64,000 bases of DNA from Hemibagrus wyckioides (GCF_019097595.1 NC_080735.1:13340917-13404916), one strand, 5' to 3'; counted from the first letter of the stretch, positions 1 through 28,880 are shown. Program-made: numbers and translations. Notes: generated from the letters alone by a model not told the origin.

Positions 1-481
1 GTCAATATCTATTAGTGAGCCGTGTTACTAACAGGAATCAAGATTTACTATCTATCTAATGTACCATTTGCTAAATGTCTTGCTGAGTTAAGGTGGTCCT
101 CAGATAAAAGTAAGCTATATTTCGCAGAAGGGTGTAGTCTCATGGGTGCGACAGGGCAGCGGTCACCACCCTAAGTCTGACCGAGATACACATTTGAAAG
201 ATCTGTTGCTTCTGGCCAATTTGATGTCGTGTTAATTTGAAAATAATTTTTTAACACCACCCCGTGTCTAACAACATGACTTGTCTTTAAGAAGTGTCAG
301 AATTACTGAACAGACACCAATGAAAAAGCTGCGTTTGTATTATAGGAAGATGTTTAGATGACAAAGATGTTTTTATGATCATTCTGGGAACATGGTTATA
401 TAGCAGATAGCTTTGCTGCCCCCCAGTGGGTTTCCACTGGATTCCTTCCATCTTCCAAAAACCTAGGTGTGTGAATGTATG

Positions 482-1310
<829 letters not shown>

Positions 1311-1385
1311 TATTTAAAGAACATTTACATTTACTTATTTAGCCGATGTTTTTATCCATAGCGACTGTAAGGAAATAAGCAATGT
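1311..1385 (-). repeat. SINE-type 3' tail fragment
   Basis: Contains the common fish repeat end (acatttacatttac...tttagccgatg...tttatccatagcgact), which recurs at about 24226-24290 and, in the other orientation, near 3120-3200. It abuts the microsatellite array. Confidence 0.4.
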
Positions 1386-2130
1386 GACATATCAATCTAC
1401 TAGTCTAGATTTTTGAATAGAGCAAAGTGGTCAGAGTAAAAAATATTAAAATGATTAAGAATTCTATTTGAAATCCTAATGTACAGTCAGTCCTGGACAG
1501 AAGTGGTGTCATGTTCCTGGGTGAATAATGGGAACCAGCTGCTGCCTGCGTATTCAATATTTGAGCAACAGGGTGTGGTTTACATCAAAATGGCTGATAG
1601 TGAGTGTTATCTCTTCTTAACTACAGTCTCCTTCCTCACATGAAACCATAGCAGAATTTAGAGTTACAAGCTTAACCATCCTCACCACTTCCTGCAGTAT
1701 TAAGTTAAATTAAACAAATGAGTAATTCTGGTCTATGGATGCGACATTTATACTCAGTTTGACTCACATTACCTGCACAAGCTTAGGATCAGTGAGACCT
1801 TTTGCATACATCAGCAACACAAACTAAAAAATATTCAAAGCATGATATTGATTTACATAGTGCAGATATACAATAAGATTAAGCAATTCTATTATATCAT
1901 GTTTTGGTGAGCCCGTGTCCTTGGTAGCTTCAGATTTCTGTTCTCGAATGACCGGAGTGGAACCTGATGTGCTCTTCTACAGCCTTAAGATTCAGTGTGC
2001 ATTCTGAGATGCTTCTCTGTTCACCACAATTACCTAGAGTGATTACTGTGACCTTCCTGTCAGCTTGAACTAATCTAGCCATTCTGATCTCTCTCATTAA
2101 CAAAGCAGCTTTGCTATTGTCCTTGATGCC
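1386..2130. other. Intergenic, nothing identified
   Basis: No ORF with codon-like content, no recognisable repeat and no exon with flanking splice sites was found. Confidence 0.5.
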
Positions 2131-2136
2131 AAAGGT

Positions 2137-2237
2137 GGGTCATTCAGAAACTGTTGATCTTTATGCACAACCATCTTTGGAGTTTTCACATGTTTAGAGA
2201 TGGTTGTGCATGAAGATCAACAGTTTCTGAATGACCC
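2137..2237. mobile_element. Hairpin MITE
   Basis: Two 40-nt arms (2137-2176 and 2198-2237) are inverted copies with one mismatch, separated by about 21 nt. Outside them GATGCCAAA (2125-2133) and TTTGGCATC (2248-2256) are also inverted, so the element is probably about 2125-2256. It is a typical non-autonomous hairpin DNA transposon; superfamily not assigned. Confidence 0.6.
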
Positions 2238-2256
2238 AAACTAGACTGTTTGGCAT

Positions 2257-3100
2257 CCACTACAATGGATCAGCAAATCACATATTCCCACCACTGCCAA
2301 GTCAAGAAGCCTTTATTGTCATTTCAACTATATATAGCTGACGCAATACACAGTCAAAAGAAACAATGTTCCTCCAGGACCCTGGTGCTACATAAAACAA
2401 TACAGAGCTATGGACTGAAACTAAGTTGTCCTAGGCACATGTGATGTTTAACTACAGCTGTTGACCTGTAACTGGATGATTATTCTGCATTGTGCTGCTG
2501 GTGAATGAATCACATAGACAGAGTTTTGGGGGGAAAAAAGTATAGTATAGTTCGGATATGATCTTATTTTGGAGAAAACATTATCATTAATAGTCTGAAA
2601 CAGTCCATCACTTGCTATAGAAATCATATGCCGTGACTGAAACAGAACCTGAGAACGAAGTACAATAACTCTTCCAACCTCAGACTTACCGAGAACATTT
2701 AGTAAAAAGATGTGTGTGTGTTGAATCGTGTAGTTCAGTGAGATCGCGTGTCATATTGGACAGATACTTAAATATAGACCTGCGTGGGCATTTTAAATGT
2801 CATTAAAATCTTTACTTGGCATGCTTTCCATTTGCATGGAGTTATACAGCCTGTGATGACAGCTCTGAAGGTAATGTCCTGTTCTGGTGACTGGACCTGA
2901 ACCAGTGGCTTACAAATGACCTGTCAGGGCTCGGTGAAGCAAAAGTGAAGCACAGTAGTGGAAATCACTACCTATAACCGCAGTTATTAATTACATAATT
3001 AGCTTGTTTGATCAAACTGGTCTTTCAAAGCACCAGTATAAATAAATATTTAATGTGTTTTGTGAGTGGAAAGTTCAGGAATAAGGGGAATGCGGTAGAA
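2257..3100. other. Intergenic, nothing identified
   Basis: Short open frames only; no conserved protein or exon signal was seen. Confidence 0.45.
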
Positions 3101-3104
3101 GGTT

Positions 3105-3205
3105 ATGAGTTCACCAAGCTGTCACTGCTGGGCCCCTGAGCAAGGCCCTTAACCCTTAATTGCCACTCTGGATAAAGGTGTCTGCCAAATGCCAGAAATG
3201 TAAAC
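3105..3205 (+). repeat. SINE fragment
   Basis: Reads ...ccaagctgtcactgctggg...gagcaaggcccttaaccc...ctctggataaaggtgtctgccaaatgcc, the 3' part of the same tRNA-derived family seen complete at 19602-19803 and 26074-26280 on the opposite strand. Confidence 0.5.
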
Positions 3206-3537
3206 GAATAAGAGCTTTATGGCTCTAATAAATACAATATTGAGGTGTAAAATTTATTTTACAGTTCAAGATGACCTTGGTTACGAAAAGTTTGAGAACC
3301 TCTGCTTTAATCCATGTCGAGTTTTTCCGATTTGCTAAATTGCTTCAGACTTCTATTAACTGAATGAACAAACGTGACCAAGTTTTAGTTCTCCATTTAG
3401 TGCTATGTTAGGAGTACTCCAGGATAAACACACTGCTCATGAGTCATTAATTTTTCTGCTGTTTTCATCTGTTCTAGTGGTTAATTTTCCATATTTCCAA
3501 GAAAATCCCCACTTCGGATCATTTTGTTCTGTTTTTA

Positions 3538-4782
3538 CACTATATTGCCAAAAGTATTCGCTCACCTGCCTTGACTCACATATGAACTTAAGTGACATCC
3601 CATTCCTAATCCATAGGGTTCAATATGACGTCGGTCCACCCTTTGCAGCTATAACAGCTTCAACTCTTCTGGGAAGGCTGTCCACAAGGTTTAGGAGTGT
3701 GTTTATGGGAATTTTTGACCATTCTTCCAGAAGCGCATTTGTGAGGTCACACACTGATGTTGGACGAGAAGGCCTGGCTCTCAGTCTCCGCTCTAATTCA
3801 TCCCAAAGGTGTTCTGTCGGGTTGAGGTCAGGACTCTGTGCAGGCCAGTCAAGTTCATCCACACCAGACTCTGTCATCCATGTCTTTATGGACCTTGCTT
3901 TGTGCACTGGTGCACAGTCATGTTGGAAGAGGAAGGGGCCAGCTCCAAACTGTTCCCACAAAGTTGGGAGCATGGAATTGTCCAAAATGTCTTGGTATGC
4001 TGAAGCATTCAGAGTTCCTTTCACTGGAACTAAGGGGCCAAGCCCAGCTCCTGAAAAACAACCCCACACCATAATCCCCCCTCCACCAAACTTTACACTT
4101 GGCACAATGCAGTCAGACAAGTACCGTTCTCCTGGCAACCGCCAAACCCAGACTCGTCCATCAGATTGCCAGATGGAGAAACGCGATTCGTCACTCCAGA
4201 GAACGCGTCTCCACTGCTCTAGAGTCCAGTGGCGGCGTGCTTTACACCACTGCATCCGACGCTTTGCATTGCACTTGGTGATGTATGGCTTGGATGCAGC
4301 TGCTCGGCCATGGAAACCCATTCCATGAAGCTCTCTGCACACTGTTCTTGAGCTAATCTGAAGGCCACATGAAGTTTGGAGGTCTGTAGCGATTGACTCT
4401 GCAGAAAGTTGGCGACCTCTTCGCACTATGCGCCTCAGCATCCGCTGACCCCGCTCCGTCAGTTTACGTGGCCTACCACTTCGTGGCTGAGTTGCTGTCG
4501 TTCCCAAACACTTCCACGTTCTTATAATACAGCTGACAGTTGACTGTGGAATATTTAGGAGCGAGGAAATTTCACAACTGGATTTGTTGCACAGGTGGCA
4601 TCCTATCACAGTTCCACGCTGGAATTCACTGAGCTCCTGAGAGCGACCCATTCTTTCACAAATGTTTGTAAAAACAGTCTGCATGCCTAGGTGCTTGATT
4701 TTATACACCTGTGGCCATGGAAGTGATTAGAACACCTGATTCTGATTATTTGGATGGGTGAGCGAATACTTTTGGCAATATA

Positions 4783-4785
<3 letters not shown>
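3538..4785 (-). mobile_element. Intact Tc1-type DNA transposon with 29-bp perfect TIRs
   Basis: Terminal repeats at 3538-3566 and 4757-4785 are perfect inverted copies (outer end CACTATATTGCC). The left end abuts the expected TA; at the right the base pairs continue into TG/TA microsatellite DNA, so the TA duplication is blurred. The 1248-bp element encloses an uninterrupted transposase, unlike every other Tc1-related copy in the window. Confidence 0.93.
3620..4651 (-). CDS. Tc1-family transposase, uninterrupted
   Basis: 343 aa from the ATG at 4651 ([13 protein letters not shown]), the usual family start and length; an in-frame ATG at 4684 would add 11 residues. Two N-terminal helix-turn-helix DNA-binding regions flank a GRPRK AT-hook-like motif (59-63). 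The catalytic triad is DD34E: Asp154 in WSDESRF, Asp245 in FQHDC, and Glu280 in [13 protein letters not shown], exactly 34 residues apart. The reading frame ends KGGPTSY. The protein cuts and pastes its element at TA sites. No stop or frameshift is present, so the insertion is young or under selection; whether it is active cannot be read from sequence. Confidence 0.93.
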   Translation of the reverse strand: MGRSQELSEFQRGTVIGCHLCNKSSCEISSLLNIPQSTVSCIIRTWKCLGTTATQPRSGRPRKLTERGQRMLRRIVRRGRQLSAESIATDLQTSCGLQISSRTVCRELHGMGFHGRAAASKPYITKCNAKRRMQWCKARRHWTLEQWRRVLWSDESRFSIWQSDGRVWVWRLPGERYLSDCIVPSVKFGGGGIMVWGCFSGAGLGPLVPVKGTLNASAYQDILDNSMLPTLWEQFGAGPFLFQHDCAPVHKARSIKTWMTESGVDELDWPAQSPDLNPTEHLWDELERRLRARPSRPTSVCDLTNALLEEWSKIPINTLLNLVDSLPRRVEAVIAAKGGPTSY

Positions 4786-4823
<38 letters not shown>

Positions 4824-7000
4824 GTTTTCCAATGTAGAGGTAAATGTCCTGGTATGATATAAGAGCTACAAGCACTTTACTCTAGATAAGTGTAAATACT
4901 GACCGGAAAACTCAAGTTTTTGGTTGTTTTTAAAAAACATATCTGCCAAAAGTAAATTAGACTCACAACACAGAGGAATGAACTCAATTGTCATCAACTG
5001 GCAAAATAGCCAGAAACCTGAATAACAAAATGGCTGGAAATGTTTCCATTATTTTATGAGGAAGGAGCATGATCCTTAAATAAGCCACAACATTATAGAA
5101 AATATTTATAGGACATATAACAGATTCAAGGGTTTTCTCCGAGGCTGCTGTGAATGAAAAACAAGTCTACAACTGCAAAAAAAAAATTCTCTGTATTGGA
5201 TGTGCATCAACACTGATCAAATAACCAGAGACAAAAAAATTGCTCTGCATTAAAACTAAAAAAGAAACTGTATTAAAAAAAAACAAAAAAAAAAAACCCA
5301 ACACAGACACTTAATCTGTTCATCAAGCACAAATAATAACAGATAAAAGACAACATGGAAAATGGAATTTTTTATATATTATATAACTCATAATTCAATG
5401 GCAAATCATTACACGAGGAATAAATTTTGTCAGGAAACTTCATTCAAGTAAACACATGATTTCAACAGAGCCTGTGTGTGTTAATACAAACGCTTTTAGT
5501 ACACTGATCTCAGCGCAGTTTCCCACTTTCTACTGTAATGATTCGTCATATAAATTACAACAATGGAGACTAGATCAACCTCAAATGGGAAATTGAGCTT
5601 GTTCAACCAAAAAAAAAAGAAAAAATTGTGCGTTACTGTAACGTTAAATGCATCCTCTTTACTGCTGGTGCATTTAAAATTCATTATACACATAGAAACT
5701 AATTACTGTACACATATACATGAATAAATTAAAATTCTGTACATCCTGATTGATTCAGAAAACATGAAAAATAAACAAGTGTTGCAGCTCTATCACACTT
5801 CACTCCAGTTCTTACTCGAGATAAGTTACTGAATGCATATTAAAGGCAGTAATATGTTGCTTGGCCCCCAGATTGACCCATAGTTGCAGTGGCTGTGCAC
5901 CAAAATCCAGAGCGTACGCGTTTACTGTTCCTGATCTAGGTCACATGCATTTAGAGAATCCTATTGTTCTATTGGATCTTAAAGAAATGACGCTACACCC
6001 TGCTGAGCTTGTTTACACTCAGGCACAGAAGAACAGACAAAACCCTTTCTCCAAGTTCTCTAAATTTTCTTAATTTCGCCGAGTTTGCAAAGTGGAAAAG
6101 CTCTAAAGCGTTTCCTCGATCTTTACATCCTCGTCCCAAGATGGATTTCTTCGAACGCGGCAAAAGAAGAACTTATTCAGGACACCCACAAATTTGGCAG
6201 AAGATATTAGAAGCGCAATTATGGCTCCTTGCTTCATTGTTAAGTCCAAAACACACGACTAGGTCAGAATGCCTGAGGGACAGAGGGACCTTTCTGAATG
6301 GACAGAAGACATGACTAGGTCAATAGAGATGCCTTCGTGTCCTGATTGGATGATTTGGTGGTCCAGATCCAAATCACTAGTCTGAGCAGATATTTTTACT
6401 GACCGTTGCTGGAATGTGTGGAGAACATAAAACAGCTTAAGAGCAGCTTATTCTTGCATCCTATAAACATGAAAGGAACAACGAGGAAGTGATTAGTGCT
6501 GAGAGATGTGATGTTTGGGGTAGTGAAAGTGAGGTATGGTGCAAAGGCAGTTCCTTCTTCTTCTTCTTCAAAATGATAAGTTAGACATGCCTTACCAGTT
6601 TAAAACAAATGCAAAAAATTTAACGGTAGCGCTAAATTCTAGACGCTCCTGCTAAGTTAACAGCTCGATAAAATCATGTTCAATACGACACATAAAACAC
6701 AGACCTCCGGACCTATACGCTCGAATAAAGCTTGTGCACTGCACCAACATAGTGCTGCTCTCTGCGGAGCAGGTGATGGACAGAAATAGCTTTCTGGTCC
6801 TTTCCATCACTCGCTTTTGTTCCTGCTGTGCTTTTCTTATTTCCTTTTCACCATCACATCCGGGAGGAAAATCCTCTCTCTCCTGCAGTGTGTGGAGGTT
6901 AAATGTGTATTTATATCTGTATTTATGTTGTTTCGAACCATGGAGTCCATGCAGCATCACACCGTCACCAGCAGGGAGCATAAGCGCTGTAGTTGAACGA
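4786..7000. other. Intergenic region downstream of mcoln1
   Basis: Starts with a TG/TA microsatellite (4785-4822) and includes A-rich stretches near 5180-5300. Open frames at 5861-6314 and 6652-7012 show no known domain. Part of 6600-7000 may be mcoln1 3' UTR, but I found no clear minus-strand AATAAA near it. Confidence 0.45.
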
Positions 7001-23217
<16,217 letters not shown>

Positions 23218-23480
23218 GTTGGCAGCGCGAAAGAAACATCCGTCATAAAAAGCGAGTCTGGGTCACGATGCATTAAAATAGTAAAAAAAAACAAAAAAAA
23301 CAACTGTACTAATACGCAAAAATAAAAATAATAATTGATATTTGCGTTGTTTTTGTTTTTCGCGCTCGCGCACACCAGCTCGCTCGCCTCGCGCTGTTAT
23401 GCAGGTCTGAGCGGAGAGACCGAGAGGTGGCTCGCGCTTGCACACACAGCGGTCATGTGACTTGACCGCGTGACGGCAAC
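23218..23480 (-). promoter_or_regulatory. mcoln1: mcoln1 5' UTR/promoter, CpG-rich, with CLEAR-like E-box
   Basis: The sequence just upstream of the mcoln1 ATG (CAT at 23215-23217 on the plus strand) is rich in CpG (GCGCTCGCGC, GCTCGCTCGCCTCGCG). At 23452-23461 it carries GTCATGTGAC, one base from the CLEAR consensus GTCACGTGAC bound by TFEB/TFE3 at lysosomal genes. TFEB control of MCOLN1 is established in mammals; use of this site here is inferred. The transcription start is not defined. Confidence 0.55.
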
Positions 23481-23495
23481 ACACACACACACTCT

Positions 23496-23501
23496 CACAC
23501 A

Positions 23502-23578
<77 letters not shown>
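23496..23578. repeat. (CT)n tract upstream of mcoln1
   Basis: Roughly 38 CT units following a CA-rich stretch, between the mcoln1 5' region and the CRE palindrome; GAGA-type sequence on the mcoln1 strand. Confidence 0.9.
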
Positions 23579-23580
<2 letters not shown>

Positions 23581-23710
23581 GGTGACTTCTGTTTGCTTGC
23601 TCAGGGCGGCCAAAACAAAAACGTTCAGAAAGATAACCGGATGCTCCAAGAGTGTTACCAAGCGTTTTCAGGGGAAAGTAGCTCGCGCATTCGCTGCTAG
23701 ACGCCGCCGG

Positions 23711-23720
23711 GTGACGTCAC
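23711..23720. promoter_or_regulatory. Palindromic CRE (GTGACGTCAC)
   Basis: A perfect 10-bp palindrome containing the full CREB/ATF site TGACGTCA, about 490 bp upstream of the mcoln1 ATG and beyond a long CT tract. The surrounding CGCCGCCGG is CpG-rich, so it may belong to the same promoter. Confidence 0.5.
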
Positions 23721-23746
23721 CGACCGAGTAGTTTTTTTTTATCAGA

Positions 23747-23783
23747 ATAATAATAACCCAATAATAATAATAATAATAATAAT
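23747..23783. repeat. (AAT)n microsatellite
   Basis: About eight uninterrupted AAT units after a short interruption. Confidence 0.85.
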
Positions 23784-23886
23784 AGACGCCCGAGAGTCAC
23801 ACCCATACCACAAAACAGGAAAGTACACAAGTGTACAGGATGTCTTTGTATGCACTAGCATTTTCATTTCCCTCCTCTGTTATTAA

Positions 23887-24226
23887 AAGACCCAAACCTG
23901 TTCCAGCATGCCCCTGTGCACAGTGAGCTCCATGATGATGTGTTTTGTTTCGGTTGGAGGTGAAGAACTCGAGCATCCTGCACCGAGCCCTGACTCTGAC
24001 TCTGACTCAATCCCCACTGAACACCTTTAGGATGAACTGGAACACCGGCCGAACCCTCCTCAGTCTTACATCAGTGTCTGATCCCACTAATGTTCTCGTA
24101 GCTGAATGATCACAGATCCACACAGTCACGCCGTAACATCTGGTGGTAAGCCTTCCCAAAAGCGTGGAGCTTATTATAACTGCAAAAGGGAACTAAATCT
24201 TGAAAGGGATGTTCAACAAGAACATT
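23887..24226 (+). mobile_element. Degraded Tc1 remnant (ACTTTTGGCCATATAGTG family), 3' half
   Basis: Reads as broken transposase C-terminus (AATCCCCACTGAACACC = NPTEHL, GATGAACTGGAACACCG = DELEHR) followed by gcaaaagggaactaaatc and gggatgttcaacaag. Stops and frameshifts throughout; the outer TIR is lost. Confidence 0.65.
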
Positions 24227-25391
24227 CACATTTACATGTCTGGCATGTAGCAGACGCCCTTATCCAGAGGGACGTACTAACCTGAACATATCAGTGTTAC
24301 AGTTAACTTCAGAGCCACTTTAATATAAACATTATTAGTCACACAGCAATGGTTTTGACGTATAGTATAGCATCAGATGATGCAGGATGGCATTCGCCAT
24401 CCACATACATGGACATCACATTTTTGGTTGTGTGCACCATAATACTTAATTCTTTGTAACTGGAGCCTGTTGTACACAAAAGAAGTGGCTTCATGTTATC
24501 TGGTTATTATATTTATTGGTTCCTCCTAACCCCAAATAGGTAGAAGAAATCGAAAGCTCTAAGTCTTAGGAGGATATAGAATACACAACGATTAAATGTT
24601 CTCTCGATGATATGGCTGCAACATTTATTGTCATAAATTAGGGGTACAGGAAAAAATTAAAAAAGGTACAATTTCAAGTATGGAATGTGATCATGTGAAA
24701 GAAGAAGTGAAAGCTTAAACTAATTCAAGCATTGAGGAAATAAAACCTGCACACCGGTGTGAGAAACACAAAAAACCCACAAATGCAAGCTACCAGTGAA
24801 TTGTAAGCACATAGTGCACCTTTAAGGTGGAAAAACTACATCACCTTTACTGATACATGTAAAGGCTAAAGACTTCATGTAGTATATTCAGTCCTTATCC
24901 GAACACTTACAGAACAGTTACAGTAAAAAGTTTCATGAAAATACTCAGTGTGAACTATTATTCAGTGACGTTACATTTTCTCATGACAGGACGAATGCAG
25001 ATGTAATGAGGGAGTCGAGCTTGAGGCAGAGTTGTCGGAGAAATGCTACCATCCATCATGTTCAAAACTAGCTCATGTGTCGTTTTAAGTGTTTATTATT
25101 GCAATATTTAGTATCTCAAATTTTTATGAACAACTTTTCCAATCCATAATTTGTTCCCGAGTTTAAAAATTGACCATTCCCACTCTAAATAAACTTAGAA
25201 CACTGTAAATTGTTGAAATCTGTTGATCGACATGTGACCCGTTGTTAAACCTCCGCTATCACATCACACCCTCAGTCACACTGCTGAACTTTCTCCCTGA
25301 CCTCCAGTCGAACACTCAGCCTTATTGGAACTTCAGTATCAGTTAGGGGAAAGGGCAATTTTTTTCTCAGAGGTCTAAAAAGCGTGCCGTC
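24227..25391. other. Intergenic, mcoln1 upstream to trappc5 3' side
   Basis: Begins with a SINE-tail fragment (gcagacgcccttatccagaggg, 24250-24275). The rest is AT-rich with no gene; part next to 25391 is presumably trappc5 3' UTR. Confidence 0.45.
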
Positions 25392-27801
25392 TTATCTACC
25401 ATCCAGAGTCTTGTCACGAGCAATGACCGCTTCATCAAACTTAATCATCAGCGTGGTTCCTTTATGCCAGTGAACTGTGACTTTGGCCGGAAATCCACTG
25501 TGGGTCAAAATGGCCTCCACGATGCCGCCCGTGAAGGCGGCGCAGTTCAGCGTGCTGTTCTCTTTCGGCACGGAGATGTACGCATTAATCAGCGGCTCTT
25601 TCTCAATGATGTAGTAGGTTTTGTCATCGTCGTTGGCCTGCTCTAGTTTATCCGCTTCCTTCCCAAAGAGGGCCTTCCATACGTTTACCTAAATGGAGGA
25701 AAAGAGAGAGAGAGAGAGAGAGAGAGAGATAATGGAATGAAGATAGAGGTCAAATATGGATCATGCAGGATGATTATCTCACTGGAAGGAGTTCAGTGAC
25801 ACTACAAGAGCGACACACAGCCATGGCTTGTGAAGGCCAGAGTCCAGTATGAGTTGATGATCTTGCGACTTTAACCACCTAATATGATATCTGGTGAGGA
25901 ATAAAACACAACAGGCCAAACTGTTACAGGAAAATAATCAATGATGGGGTGTTGTTACCATGGTTACCACCCTGATGTGTTTTACTGCTCGTTAATCTAC
26001 ATACTTAAGTAATATTACATTACTTTCAAATTATTTCACTTTTAAGTTAGTTATCTTTATACATTACTGCACAGTGAAATTCTTTCATCACATATCCCAT
26101 CCTTGTGGGTTAGGGTCAGAGCGCAGGGTCAGTCATGCCATGATGCAGCGTCCCTGGAGCAGGGTGAGGTTATGGGCCTTGCTCAAGGGTCCAACGGTGG
26201 CAGCTTGGCGGTGCTGGGGCTTGAACCCCGATCTTCTGATCAACGACCCAGAGCCGTAATCATTTGAGCTACCACTGCCCTGATTTCCAAATTCATATCT
26301 AAAGAAAAAATACTAATTTCTCCATAATAACACATTTTAGTCACACTACATGCATTTTGTATGGAAAAAAGTGGCTCATGTTATGTGGACACTGCAACCA
26401 TTAACAGCTCTGTGGGCTTCATTATAGCAGGTTACTGAAAAGCATTTTAGACCAGTGGAGACCCGGGCTTCCACAACAGGAAGTAGTCGCTGTAGTATGG
26501 AGAGCCATGGATAAGCCTAAAGATATGACATTCCCAGACGGTCCATCATGATTCAAGATATCCAGGGATCCAACAGTCGTCTCTTATCCATACAAAAAGC
26601 ACGAGTGCAAACCCTTTCGTCGTTTCCCAGAACAGTATTTCACAGCTACTGTAGATCCAGCAGCTAACCAGTGCCAAGAACACTGTTTCCCCGTCTCTGA
26701 AAACTTTAGCCTGGTCATTTGGCTCAAATAATGAAACTCATACACATGATCGAATCAGGGATGGACGGCATCAACATCTCAGGTGCAAACGGATCCTGAC
26801 AATCATCTCCATCACGCAAAAGGTAAACACTTATTATTCTAGTGACCAGGAATTTAAACAGCCTTATTCTTGACCTGAATCCCAAAATAAATAGGCCATA
26901 AAGAACCACCGATAATAAAATGTTCTGCTGATCCTGAGAAATGATCTATAAAAAGACTCCAGTCCAAGTTACTGGTAGATTTGACCCCAGACTGGTTCTT
27001 TGTGATGGAAATTCCAATATCTCATATCTGTGAAAACTCCTTATATCCACTCGATACCAGGGCTTCCTTCCCTCTTGTGCTCTAATCTGCATTTTCGCTT
27101 GCACTTACTTGTCCCACATGCTGCAACTCAACTGGTCACATGATGGAAAATAGTGAAAGAGGAACGCTAAACATAAAATAAAAGCAGCTGGACGCAGCAC
27201 TTATTTATTTCTCCTTTGCTGTAATGATGTGCTCTAAGGCTTTCCACTAGATGTTGGAGTGAGACTTTGTGATCATTTAGCTACAAGTGAGATCAGACAC
27301 TGATGTCAGGGGTTCAGTCAACGTTCCAGTTCATCCTAAAGGTGTTCAGTGGGGTTGAGTCAGAGTCAGGGCTCAGTGCAGGACACTCCAGTTCCTCCAC
27401 TCCAAATCTTCATGGAGCATGTCCAAATTTGTGTCCACATACTTTTGGCCATACATTTAACTGAATATCATGACACACGTTACCAGATTTGGGAATGAAA
27501 CTTGACAGCCAGAGTTCACATGAATACACACCTTGATAAACAGCAGGATATTTAGGACTTTGGTCTCCCTCTTGCCATTTTTCTCCCTCATCACGAGGAC
27601 GTCCAGCAGGCTGGCCCCTACACCGTGGCCCATGTCGGCGAGTCGGCCCTGGAGCTCGGCTACAGAGTACACGCGGCTCTGGCAGTACTGCACCATCTCT
27701 GAGAAAAGCAGCGCAAACGCACTCACGCTCACCTCCGTCTTGGCTCGGGCGAGCGGCCGCTCCAGGATGGCAGACTTGCCTTTGGTGAAGCGATTCTCCA
27801 T
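25392..27801 (-). CDS. trappc5: Trafficking protein particle complex subunit 5, 2 coding exons
   Basis: Coding exons 27801-27532 (90 codons, ends ...LNILLFIK) and 25688-25392 (98 codons plus stop, starts VNVWKALFGKE). The junction is phase 0 with GT-AG ends; the protein is 188 aa, the same as human TRAPPC5. It is a Bet3-family subunit of the TRAPP complexes, which act as exchange factors/tethers for Rab GTPases in ER-Golgi and Golgi traffic. Diagnostic stretches are KGKSAILERPLARAKTEVS, FALLFSEMVQYCQSRV, KETKVL-like KRETKVLN, ADKLEQANDDDKTYYIIE, EPLINAYISVPKENSTLNC and HSGFPAKVTVHWHKGTTLMI. The start is the first ATG, 3 nt after an acceptor (27805 side), so a 5' UTR exon lies upstream. It follows mcoln1 on the same strand; the two are also near each other on human 19p13.2. 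Confidence 0.97.
26074..26280 (-). mobile_element. SINE, second family, trappc5 intron
   Basis: About 85 percent like 19602-19803 by eye, same strand. Reverse complement has GGGGTTCAAGCCCC as B box. Confidence 0.65.
27236..27459 (-). mobile_element. Degraded Tc1 remnant, trappc5 intron
   Basis: Contains tttccactagatgttggag, ccagttcatcctaaaggtgttc and the end tccacatacttttggccata, all from the same family as 23887-24226 and 53290-53786. Confidence 0.65.
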
Positions 27802-27854
27802 TTCTGAAAATAATTAAATAGAGATTAACCTCAAGCTATGTCCAATACATATAT

Positions 27855-28482
27855 ACACTTCACTGGACACTTTATTACTACATTGTGAGCATAGAGGGAC
27901 TGCAGCTGTCTTAAACTATCCATAAACTGATGCTGATAGGCTGGCAATGAGATACGACAAGGCCAAGACAGAGGAGCAATGGAAGAAGGTGTCCTGGTCT
28001 GATGAATCACGTTTTCTTTTACATCACGTGTGTGTGCGTCTTTTACCTGGGGAACACATGGCACCAAGATGCACTATGGGAAGAAGGCAAGAGGCAGTGT
28101 AATGCTTTGGCCAATGTTCTGCTGGGAAACCTTGGGTCCTGGACATCCATGTGGATGTTACTTTGACACGTACCACCTACCAAAGCCTTGTTACAGACCA
28201 TGTACACCCTTTCATGGAAACGGTATTCCCTGATGGCTGTGGATCTCAATCCAATCCAGGATCTGTGGGATGTCCTGGACAAACAAGCCCGATCCATGGA
28301 GGCTCCATCTCACAACTTACAGGATTTAAAGGATCTGCTGCTAACATCTTGGTGCCAGATACCACAGCACACCTTCAGGGATCTAGTGGAGTCCATGCCA
28401 TGAAGGGTCAGGGCTGTTTTAGTAGCAAAATGGGACCGACACAATATTACACAGGTGGTCATAATGTTATGCCTGGTAACTG
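27855..28482 (+). mobile_element. Tc1 remnant keeping the catalytic half of the transposase
   Basis: Translations in different frames give QWKKVSWSDESRF (first Asp), LLPGEHMAP and DLNPIQDLWDVLDKQAR (third acidic region, Glu replaced by Gln-Asp), with stops and an internal deletion removing the second Asp. The 3' end (gtcagggctgttttag...ataatgttatgcctg) ties it to the GATCAGGCATAAC family. It lies between the trappc5 ATG and its candidate 5' exon. Confidence 0.7.
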
Positions 28483-28824
28483 CATACTGCTCTACTACTA
28501 TAAACAGACTCATACTATGTAGTATGCATGCAGTATGACGGTGACATACCAACAAACAGGAAGTAATAAAGCCTCTACTGGAAAGCAGGGACTTAAAACA
28601 TTCATACATTAAATTTTACTGGATACTGAATGGGGGTGTTGTAACTGAATGCTCGCGCTCTATTAGCTTAACAGCTAGCTTAGCTCCTATGGCTTCCCCT
28701 GGTTAACCAAGTCATTTTGTAATATAACAGTTAATGAATAAATTAGTAAAGAGTAAATCAATGAATTCTGCCGTATTTACACCCGAAGGTGTTTTATATT
28801 TGATTATAAGGTTACTGTGCTTAC

Positions 28825-28880
28825 CCACTGACTGATTTAGCTCCTAACGCTGTGAAGCCAGAATTTCATCACACCGTTCA
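28825..28880 (-). other. trappc5: Candidate 5' UTR exon of trappc5
   Basis: On the minus strand the sequence ends CAGTCAGTGG followed by a strong donor, gtaagc (plus 28819-28824). This would splice to the acceptor just before the trappc5 ATG at 27801. Only the donor boundary is supported; the transcription start is a guess. Confidence 0.35.

Noticed and set aside
3405..4328. 307-codon plus-strand frame
   Set aside because: Antisense shadow of the Tc1 transposase on the minus strand.
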